In this document: positions 45,998-57,900 of the stretch, piece by piece
Numbering within the stretch: position 1 is the stretch's first letter
Layout: the number at the start of each line of letters is the position of its first letter
NCBI GenBank assembly: GCA_033032175.1
Contig: CM065309.1
Span: 20,646,001-20,710,000 of the forward strand
Direction: 5' to 3'
From: Saturnia japonica
Taxonomy: Eukaryota > Arthropoda > Insecta > Lepidoptera > Saturniidae
DNA length: 64,000 bases
Position numbers and translations under genes: made by a program
Notes under the pieces: model-generated
What the model saw: the letters and a program-made list of their open reading frames with translations, nothing else
Database searches by the model: none
Told to the model about the DNA's origin: nothing

Positions 45998-48900
45998 ATG
46001 ATCCGAAAATTAATTTTACTAATTTTATATCTCAGTTTATCTGATGCGACTGTTTACAATTCCTACACCGGACAAGAAGCAACTACAGAACAACTAGCTG
46101 CGTATACAGAAGCAGACATAATTGAGTAAGTTACACTTTACGTGTTGAAGTAATATTATAGTGACATTAAATATTCTAAGTATATACTACATAGGCACAT
46201 TCTATCTCGTTTTTTTTCTGGCCTCATTATTTTGACACTTAAATATTCTAAGTATATACTACATAGGCACATTCTATCTCGTTTTTTTTCTGGCCTCATT
46301 ATTTTGACACTTAAATATTCTAAGTATATACTACATAGGCACATTCTATCTCGTTTTTTTTCTAGCCTCATTATTTTGACACTTAAATATTCTAAGTATA
46401 TACTACATAGGCAAATTCTATCTCGTTTTTTTTCTGGCCTCATTATTTTGACACTTAAATATTCTAAGTATATACTACATAGGCACATTCTATCTCGTTT
46501 TTTTTCTGGCCTCATTATTTTGACACTTAAATATTCTAAGTATATACTACATAGGCAAATTCTATCTCGTTTTTTTTCTGGCCTCATTATTTTGACACTT
46601 AAATATTCTAAGTATATACTACATAGGCACATTCTATCTCGTTTTTTTTCTAGCCTCATTATTTTGACACTTAAATATTCTAAGTATATACTACATAGGC
46701 AAATTCTATCTCGTTTTTTTTCTGGCCTCATTATTTTGACACTTAAATATTCTAAGTATATACTACATAGGCACATTCTATCTCGTTTTTTTTCTGGCCT
46801 CATTATTTTGACACTTAAATATTCTAAGTATATACTACATAGGCAAATTCTATCTCGTTTTTTTTCTGGCCTCATTATTTTGACACTTAAATATTCTAAG
46901 TATATACTACATAGGCACATTCTATCTCGTTTTTTTTCTAGCCTCATTATTTTGACACTTAAATATTCTAAGTATATACTACATAGGCAAATTCTATCTC
47001 GTTTTTTTTCTGGCCTCATTATTTTGACACTTAAATATTCTAAGTATATACTACATAGGCACATTCTATCTCGTTTTTTTTCTGGCCTCATTATTTTGAC
47101 ACTTAAATATTCTAAGTATATACTACATAGGCAAATTCTATCTCGTTTTTTTTCTGGCCTCATTATTTTGGAACCTATCAAAGTCATTCAAGCGAACCCT
47201 TGTGCCATTGCTCCTTGCGAGGTTTTTTACCTGAGTGCGAAAAAGTAGGGTTATGTTTTTTGAGCGTATGTATATATATATATATATATTATGTATGTCT
47301 ATTTCTTAGGCACGCTCTGCATACTAAACGGAGGTGTCGTTAGATTCGTCTTAATTGTGGGTGACATAGGTTATTTTATTATATTAAGTGAGCAATTCTT
47401 GTATATATATATATATATATATATGTAATTGGTTTCTCGGAAACGGCTCCAATGATTTCGATGAAAATTTGCATTTACATAATATTTTACATTCCAAGTT
47501 TACCTAGATATGTGTTTTCGAGCACAGCTCGGTCGCCTAGATATTGTAATATTTAAGTACGACAGCTGGGAAAAATAGCAAAAATAGAAGAAAAAAATAC
47601 TAGTCATTCTTTTTGTTGCAGTTGGGTTTTTGTTTCTTTTTTAATAATTTAATTTAAAATTTTATTTGTATTTAAAAAATATGTTTTGTAATTCAGTTTT
47701 TCTTTTTCAAGTTATAATTATTTTGGCGAGTTTAGTTGGGGATAAAATTGAGAGCTACGGTCACATCATGACATGAAACAATTTAGATTATAATAAAGTG
47801 TATTATGAATTTTAGTAGACAATACTTAAGCTTCTTAGCTGACCTTGATGATCTTGTCAGACAATGTTAATACCAACAAATAAGTACCAGACCAAATTGT
47901 GTAATATTTAATCATGTTTATATTAACATTTCCTAAAGTAGGTAGCTAATTTTATAAATAACTTCAAAAATCATTATTTAAGTAAAAACTTCTTTATCAT
48001 CGTTGTGATTTGAAAGTCCATGAAACGAAAAAGCGAAAGCGACAGTAATAATAATAGTACCATAGTTTCAGTAAGTTCTAATAACACGCTAGTAGCCTAG
48101 CTGTCGTAGGTTCGAATCCTCGCCGCGAACAATTTTCTTTTTAATTTTTACTTCCGACTTCAATTAGTAGTGAGGTAACTTAATTCGAATATTTATAACA
48201 TAAAAGTTTTAGTATTAATATTTTTTTCAATTTTTTTTTTTTATTTGCTGAACACAGCATAACTTTTTTGTTTATAAACCTAATTGGATTATTCTTTTTT
48301 GTTGGATAGCACATATCTCAAAGGCGGTGTGCCATTTTAATTTCATTAGAATTGAATCTTGAACTTCGAAGATATACAAGAGAACTCTTCAAACCATTGA
48401 TTTTATGTATAGTCTATGTATGATGGCTATTAAAATTAAAACAAAAAACATAGAGGTGTAGGTTTCACATCTACCACGAGTGAATTGCCATTTCGCCAAA
48501 CTGATTTGCGACTGGCTATAACTTGCCAGAATTATTTTAAAATACTTATATTAGTATAAAAAGGGAAAAATGAAGTATTAGCTCGTAGTCTCTATATTAT
48601 TAGGTACATATACATTTCTACAATAGGGGTTCAATGCCGATACCGATAATCTGTCGATGTATCGACTTGTACCCGACACTAATTTGTAAAGGGTTGTCTC
48701 AGAATGCTTTTCGTTTTTAGATGTTAAATAAAAAAAAGATTGTGGTTATGAAACACGGTAAATGACTGTTTTTTTACATTATGACATTTAACTAAAATTC
48801 ACAAATGAGTATAGTCTATACAAAACACGTCAGTTTGCAATATGCGCCCATTCATTGTTGATCACCATTAACACAGACAAAAGTTTGAGACGATCTAATA

Positions 48901-51900
48901 AAATTTCACTTTAGAATATCAATGAACTCGTTTGATTTAATGTTAATTTAAAGAGCAATTCTTGAAGTTTATTTATGAAAAACAACCGTTTGCAAATGCG
49001 CACCATTCATTTGTTGACACTCATTTAACCTGGAGCTAAAATTTTCAATAACTCGCTGGAGCATCGCTCTTGGAATAGAGTTGATTTCTTCAGTGATCTT
49101 TGCTTCAAAACATTCAGGTTGGGTGGCAATGGATTGTAAACTATGCTTTTTAGGTAGCCCCATAGGAAGAAATCAGCAAGCGTTAAATCAGGGCTCCTCG
49201 GTGGCCAATATTAAGTTATTAAAGCTTTAAGATACTTACTATTTTTATAAACACTACGCGTTCTGCGATGTGTTTTCCTGCCGTGTTGTTGGTATAATAA
49301 ACACTGCAGACGAACTGGCGGGTATCAGCTAGTTTTGTTTATTTGCAGTTCCTGTACGAATGACATCGACCCTTGTAATGAATCAGAATGGAGACGTATT
49401 GACGGATCCTGTAACAACCTTGACTTTCCAACCAGAGGATGTTTCCACACTCCCCAGCTCTGGGTCTTGGAACCTGAATTTGGCGACAGTGAGCATTATA
49501 TATTTTTAATAACCTGATTTTATACTATAAACCTTTCTAACGTTTTTTTTTAGCTAAGAATAATGTTTGTACATATTATAAGTGTTGTAGTATTTTCTTG
49601 TACGGGTCAAGTGTCTGCGAAAAAAATATTTTATCAATCAGGAGATAACATTATTGTTATTATGTTTTTCAAATACTTAATATATAAATAATAAGATTAC
49701 ACAAAATAGGCTATGGAATAATATAGTATAGCTGAAAAGACATCCAAATTTCATGGAAGTGTACAAATACCAAACAACTTTTAATAAAAAGAAAACCGAT
49801 TTCAATGATTTTGGAGAGTTGCCTTGTGTATTTTCGAAGTTCAAAGTCCAATGCCAATTAAATTAAAATGGGACCACCCTTGAGATATTCACTATCAAAC
49901 AACAAAAGAATCGTCCAAATCGATTCATAAACAAGAAGTTATGGCTGTACATCCCTAAAAAAAATCATTCGAATGGGGTATTTTGTTTGAAGTCAGTTAA
50001 ATAAAATAAGTAATAAAAACGAACGATAAGTAGTATCAGTCAGCACGAATATGCTGTTTTCAATAAAAATAAATTATTCCCAGATTTTGAGCCAAGAACA
50101 ACTAAAAATGGAAAACCTTTCAAACTAGCGAGATATATTCGCCAAAAGTTATTGGAGGTCGGCAAAGCAACTGACGAGTACTTTACCCAAACAGCATCAT
50201 ATTACACCGAGTTCATGTTTAGTGACATTGGATCAATACATGATATACGTAAGTAAATATTTAACTTATCCAAAATTAAATTTTCTCTACGGAATAATGA
50301 ACAAATCTTAATTTGCAAATCGTAAACACAAAATCTATTTGATAAAAACTTTCTTTTAAATTAATTCCATAAAATATTGTATATATGTTCTTTGCTGACA
50401 AACAAGCTTACTGCTTAATGGTAAACAGTTGTCGTACTGTATGATGTTTGTAACACTAGAGACATAACTAGCGCAATGCCGACCTTAAACCCTCCCACCA
50501 TAAGGAGTTCTGGAAACCCTACTCATCGCAGGAATACAACACAAGGTCATTTAGATGCAATCTTCTGTGAGTTAGAGGTATTCCACCAGTAGGTAGTCCT
50601 ACTGTATTCCCGAAGTAGATGTAAATTTCCATAGAAATTATAGCTTTAACTAGGTTTCATATGTAATTCTTGATTTTTTTTTTGTTTCAGGTAATTATGT
50701 TTTGGAAACTACATATTGTTGCGAGGAAAGAGGAAAAACTGACTTCATGTGTACGCCGAATTATATACCTCAGTACGACGCGGTCCATCGGTTCTCTGGG
50801 CTGAGTTGCTTAAACATGACCAGACCGTTATCCTTCCAGAACATTGGATGTGTTGCTAATAACACTAAGCCTGACAGGGTAATTTTCTTATAGTAGAAAG
50901 GCAAAATAACAGCACTGTACCTGATGGTAAGGACAGTACAATTCAAAAACAATAGCGACCACCGAGAGATAAGCAACCCATCGCTGGTCATCGTTTTCAT
51001 GCTTGCAAGTGTCTCGGTAGCTGGATATACACCGAATGATCCTGAACCGCGACAAACCAAAATAGAATTACTACAATGAGTTTATCACTTGATACGCATG
51101 GTTGTCGCGAGGTCGTGACCTATTCATTTAGCTCACTTTTACCAACTGCTACTGCTGATCTACTCCCTCATTATTATATGCGGGGAAACTCATCTTGGGT
51201 GTCTTTCTGTTCCGGGGAGAAGTGTGATGTGTGAGACTACTCACTAAAATACCACGATGCAACGTCTGTCGCCATAATGCTACCTGGAGAAAATGCTACG
51301 CCACCCGCTGACAGAGACAGTCCGATACAACCTCAACTGACTCTCCGTCTCCTCAACCAGTGCACTTGGAGATAGTTTTCTGGACTCACCTCCCTGGTGA
51401 AAGCTGACAAGGATGTAGACGAATTAATGCTTCCTCCAACCACCCGTTCGCTCATAATTTTAACAAGGTTTTCTTATTTTTGGGGTCTTCTCTCCTTCAT
51501 GGAAACCTCGCTATATTCATCAGTGATTCATTTTCCTTGCCTGGGCTACGAAGATTTGACTGCGAAAGCACCACCGTCACACACCTATCCATTGCATTGT
51601 ATTGCAGAAGAATTGGCAACACACACTGAGACACGAGTCGTTTCAATTCAGTCCTCAGGACTATTTATGACTGGCCTCAGGACTGTTATTTTTAAAGATG
51701 ATTACAAACATTTATAGATCAGTGAACTTAACATCAACTGGAGTCCACGTCTGTTAGCTACTTAAGACCATAAACAATGCTTTAATTTATCGCCTATCCA
51801 CGTAATTTATCGTTCTGAAAACAAAATATAATTTTAGATTGATTATACTACAACGACATTTGATTTGTCAAGCATATACAATTTCCGTGGTTCTAATATA

Positions 51901-54900
51901 TCTATTATCAGGACTTACGAAGGTGGTCTAATGACATATGAAACTGTAAATGGCGGAGAATTTCCTAGTGATGCCAACAGCTCTTGTTTGATACAACAAG
52001 CAATAGAAACTGGATGCACAAGAAATGGTAATGATTATCTCCTCTCGACACACGAATATTTTTTTCTTTTACTATGTATACTTTCAGTTAAGTGATAAAT
52101 TTATCTTTTAACATTATTTCACATTTAATTCTGGTACAGTTAAGGTAAAACTCGCAATAATTTTAATATTTTTTATTCGTGTTCTTGTTTTTGTTACCAT
52201 TATGCCACCACCTAACTAGAGTTGACACAGCATGTTTTCCTCACCTAACTTTCTCTGTCAACTTTTATCTCATCTCGTTATCTCAGTACTAAACCATTTT
52301 ATACACATTTTATTCCTCAGAAAATCCATCCATACAATCATCAGATTTTCTATAATATCCTTCATCTCTGTACGTGTTCATATACAACTGAATCTTCACA
52401 TTTAAAATAATATGTGCGTTCTCCGCAAAGAAACAAAAACACAGTCAATGATACAAGGACTAGAAAACGTAATAGGTTGAATTTATAAATTACTGGTATA
52501 AACATCTAGGATTTAATGTAATTAATATTGAATGAAAAGGTGAAATATTTATATCAATCGCAGACAAAATCTGCAATGTAAGGTTTTAAATAACTTTTAA
52601 TTCTTCTTCTTCTTACCCTTATCCTACTTAAGTAGGGTCAGCGCAACATGCTTTCTTCTTCCACTCTACACTATCAAATATCAGCTCATTATTCAAACCT
52701 TTTAAACACATATCATTCTTCACACAATCCACCCATACCTTCTTCGGTCTTCCTCTATGTCTATAGCCATCCACCTTCATACTTAACATTCTTCTAGTTG
52801 TATGACTGACATCCCTCCTCATGACATGTCCATACCACGCTAGCCTATAACCCCTCAACTTCTCTGTGACTGATGTTAAATAGAAAGAAAAGAAAGACTT
52901 CTTCAATAAACTCATTCCTAATCTAAAACATTCTAGTTACTCCACGCATCCATCTTAACATTCGCTTCTCTAAACAATATTCTCATTCTCCAATTATTTT
53001 TGTAATTTCCAGTACCTAATGGACTTCTTGGATCAAATCTTTTTACTACGTGGTTTTGGAGATACCATAACTATGTTGCTCGTAATTTAGCTGAAATTAA
53101 TCCTCTTTGGGATGACGATTTGCTATTCTATACAGCCAGAGAGATTAACATTGGTTTTTACGTCCAAATGTATTATAATGAATTCTTACCACTTCTTATA
53201 GGTGAGCTCTTTGTACATTTATTTTTTATATTTTGGATAACAAAGGCTCAACAAACTACACCATTACAGTATATCGCTATACAGTTTTATGAGCGATAAT
53301 GATACAGATTACGTAGAAAATATATTATAAGAAACGTTAGCAAATTATCAACTGAATATATCAGATCAAAATTTCTACGACATCCGAAATTGTGTAATTA
53401 TTCATATAGTATATTTGTTATACAATATTTTTGCTTTTTTAATATTTATTTTTGATTTCTATTTTTAGGTAAAGAAAAGTTGTTAAGTATAGGCCTTATC
53501 TCAAATGATACTGGATTTAGAGATTTGTACGATTCTAGTCTACCACCACAAATGGCTATGGAATATCCTTACGCTTATCGTTATTTTCACACGGTACAAG
53601 AAGGTGATCAAAAGTTAGTAAACATATTCAGTTATCTGTTTTAAGTTATCTTTAATATCCTGGGATATTTGGGTATTGGGTTTCGGACATCATAGTCATG
53701 ATATCGTAAGGAAATAGGCTACCTTGATATTAAGCTGCCATGCTTAATATTGTCTTCTTTTACTGCAGTTTTAATTACAATTTTAACTTTATTTCTATAA
53801 TACAGGATGTATGACGAAGACGATATGTATGTAAAAGAAACTCCTATGGTAAATTTTACGTTGAAAGTGCAAGATTTGGCTTCGAATGATACCTTAATGT
53901 TACTCACTCACGGAGCCTATATACAGCCTGGAGGCAAATTCGATCATGTTGTACATTTTGATGTGAGTTTTTATTTGAATTTATTTAATAATTACATTAA
54001 CCACCATTATATCGAATACTTCTGTACTTTTGGGTACTTGGTGAGTCATGCCTGCTGTTTTGCTACTTCAAGACACTTATCATCTCATATATATTCGTAT
54101 ATATTCTTTATTGCACAAAAAAAAGTACAAATGGAGGACTTAATGCTAAAAAGCATTCTGTGCCAGTCTTCCAAGGGAGCAAGGGAAAGGTATATGCAAG
54201 GTGTGCATAATGTTGAGTAAAAAAAAAGTTTATAACGATTATTAAGATTATATATTATTAAGAAGTATTCAATTGCTCCAAGTAAAACCTACGTAGCGAA
54301 TACTTGAAGGAATTTCATCTGAATTTCATTTGAAGGAATGAGGAATCTCATCATAGACCTGATCCAATAAAGTCGACATTTATGTTAAGAAGTTAATTAA
54401 AATGGTCACACTTCACTTTACGGTATGTCTAATCCTCTCTAACTGATGTATCAAGTATTTCGTGTACGAAATTAAAGAAAAAATATCCCATAATCAAAAG
54501 AAACATCAAACGCGACTAATGTGGCTTACTGTTAACATTCTATCAAAGTGTTTTCTTTGAAACCGTCTCCCGGCCAGTATGTTCCTTTCTTACGTCATCG
54601 AGTATTTCAAACGTAACATGAAGAGATATATATATACTGGTCAGCATGACAATGAGGACGATCTCTCAATGGTCTTTGTTTTTAAATTGTACTGGACCTA
54701 TTTACCATCAAGGGCAATGCGGTTACTTTGCCAACCATAAACATTATTAGTATTAAAGGAAATATCTTAAATTTTCCAAATCAAGTCATATTTTATATTC
54801 GAAGTTGAGAATCTGCATTTAAATGCATTCAATGGTCCTATCGTTGACAATCAAAATTTAGTTTATTTTTCATTACAGATTTCTGAAGTAGGTTTGGGAC

Positions 54901-57900
54901 CTCAACAATATGCATTCGACATTCCAACAGCTGATTTGAGTAAAGGCAGATATTTTGGTTTCGCTCCTTATATAAAGTACAGAGATTTTTGCTCTAACTA
55001 TACAAAATCGCATACAACATTCGATGACCTAAGTCCCGTCATAACCAACGAGGTAATATTTAATAGTAATTTGGCAAGAGATCAAAACTACTGAAGTCAA
55101 TTACATGAAATTTAGATACTACATAATATTTATGACTAGTTTCTAATCCAGATAATTAAACTGTCTGTGTTATTTAAATGACAACTTTGAAGTTATTATT
55201 TATAATTTGACAAATACTATGTTAATTCGTAAAAACAAAGAAATAATTAAATATCTAAAACACTAAGACAATTTGCTTCGAGCCTGATCAGATTAAAATG
55301 TTAGAAAACAGTGCAATATTTTATGTCCAACAAAATTAGTTTGTTTTCATGCTCTTATTGATAGATAAAAACTGAATTTAAAAATACCACTATTTTTTTT
55401 GTAGTAAGGAAAAAATATTGAATTTTTTTTAATGAAGTGCATTTTATTGATGCAGGCTGGTTTTATTAAGGGAAATAATAAATAATAATTCTATTTTTAG
55501 AGATTAGAACAATTGAAATACGTATACGATGATGTCGAAGACGTAGAGCTGATGGCTGGAATATGGTCGGAAAGTTTAATGGAGGGCGCTCATTTACCAC
55601 CAACAGTTTATTGCTTACTTGTAAATCAATTAAAACGAAGTATTATCACTGATAGGCATTGGTATGAGCGAGAAGATAGACCTCACGCTTTTAATTATGG
55701 TGAGTTTGTAAGATTTTGATCATCAGTATGAAATTTAGTGATCACAGCTTTCCCATTATATTATAACAATTTTTTCCATTGTAAATAATACTAGTAATAC
55801 ATAATTCAATATAATGTTGCATACTTATAGAAGTAAAGATATAAGTATCTATTTACACTTAGATTTTTGAGGCAAACTTAAGGAGTATTGCAATTTATTC
55901 TCAGTTTATTTGTTCTCTGTTCCTAAATTAAAAAGGTTTCGGTTGATTTCCGTTTTAAAGTTTCGGTGAGACCAATGACTGTAATATTATAAACGTTTAC
56001 ATTGAATTAGCTTTCTAATACATCAAAATATTCACACCGATAGATGTTTGGCAATAAATTATCAAGTTGGAACTTTAAACTTCAGAATAGAACCTGGCTA
56101 TACGAGCTCTATTATTTAAGAGGCCTAATGCCTCATACCACGTTCCCAAGTCCGGTGAAGCTGTAAAAGCCGCAGCGGCTCTGGTTTAGGTTAGGGCCTC
56201 TAAGGCTAACAGTGTAGTCAGTTAAATAAAAATAAAAAATCATACCACGATGCTATAGTTTCATCTCTATGTTTTCTTTCGCCGAAAGATCAGGCTATTT
56301 TATTCACTGATCCTTTTAAACATATTACACCCCACCCTCAATTTAAACTTATTACTATCTTTTTTATGCAAATAGAGTGGTAAACAAACAAGTGGCTCAC
56401 CTGATTGTAATGATTGGTTTACGCTGGTGGTTGAACCGCCAGTAGAAACCAATCTTATTAATCTATAATTATATCACTTGCTGTTACTTTTTACTTAGTG
56501 TCAATGTCAGTGTTTTGGAGGGTCTAAGTTTAATGACACTTTCGGGGTAGTATTCACTGTATTATTTTATTTAATTCAATATGTTAGTAATATATAATAT
56601 ACATAAATTTTAGCATTATCTGGTCCTTCTTTAAATAAACTTTAGCCATGCCAATGCTCACAGTCCTCTGTGCGCGCAATATGCTTAAAGTTTTCTCCTC
56701 GCGTACTAATACATATTTATGTTGTAGGCAATATATAGAATACCGGCAGACTATGGAATGACTCATATTTCATACATTTCCTATGCATTTTATAGAATGA
56801 GAATATGAGAAATGTGAATGGCATAGTAGGAAATACATCTTCCTTTCTCATCGTCCCATAATATTATGATGGTTTTTGTTTTAAATTCAAAAGCTAATTT
56901 TGGCAGCATTTATGTTATATAGTTAGGTTTTTATGTCAAAATGCCAAATGCTATATTAGGCAAAGTATGAAAAGAGGTCCTGATAGAGCGATCGTGCTCG
57001 TTCTACTCGGACTCTGAAGAGTCGTTCTCCAAATAGCGATCATGAGACTTGTTCGCAAGTCCAACCTAACCTTACCGAGCATCGTTCGTATGTTGTGATA
57101 ATGACACTCTTATTATTTTCTCAGAATAACTTTTGTGTTTTGTATTTGTAAATTTAATGTTGTATCATCCAGCCCAGAGTACTAAAGATAGAAATTTGGA
57201 GTTGTGAAGAACGATATTTACCAAATTTAATTCTTAAAAGGTTGAAATAGTGTCAAGAATTTGTATGTGAAATTATATTTCTCGGTTTAAAAGAGACTGA
57301 AACACTCGAAAAATTTGTAAAATTGTATGTGAGCCAAAATTTAACACATATTTTTGAAGGATAATTTAATATTTGTTTGCAGATCAACTACAAGAAATAA
57401 GAAAGGCTACTTTATCCAGATTATTGTGCGATGTTGGTGATAAAGTGTCATATATTCAACCCAGCGCCTTCCTTACGATTACTTCTGAGTATGATTTTTT
57501 TAAATGTATAATATGATCATCCAAACATTTGTAGATAAGTGTTGTACCAATAATCATGCAATACGATGATAATCCAATCGATTCATACAAAAATCTTGTT
57601 TATTAGTTGATATTACAAAGCGATGGAAAAATTAAAAATCACCAGTACATTTTGAGTGATACATTATATGAATGAAAGAAAAAAGACATTTATTTGTCAC
57701 CTATATAAGTTTTAAAGTTACAACTACAATATCTATACCAATATATAAAGAGGAAAGGAAAGGAAGAATGACTATATTCCTCAAAAACATGTCAATAGTT
57801 TTACATAAAGTATAAAAAATTGCATACACGGGGCCGTTGGCAATTTTTGTCGTATAAAATTTACACGGGTGAAACCGTGAGGCACAGCTAGTCTTATTAG

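Noticed and set aside
46163..47170. CRISPR-like regular repeats
   Set aside because: Units are contiguous with no unique spacers, and the context is a eukaryotic intron.
46156..47248. Two long open frames (338 codons + and 343 codons -)
   Set aside because: They are read through the 72-bp minisatellite; the 24-residue period and presence on both strands show they are by-products of a stop-free repeat.
48085..48135. tRNA-like text (AGCCTAGCTGTCGTAGGTTCGAATCCTCG)
   Set aside because: Only a B-box-like stretch without A box or acceptor stem; at most a SINE scrap.
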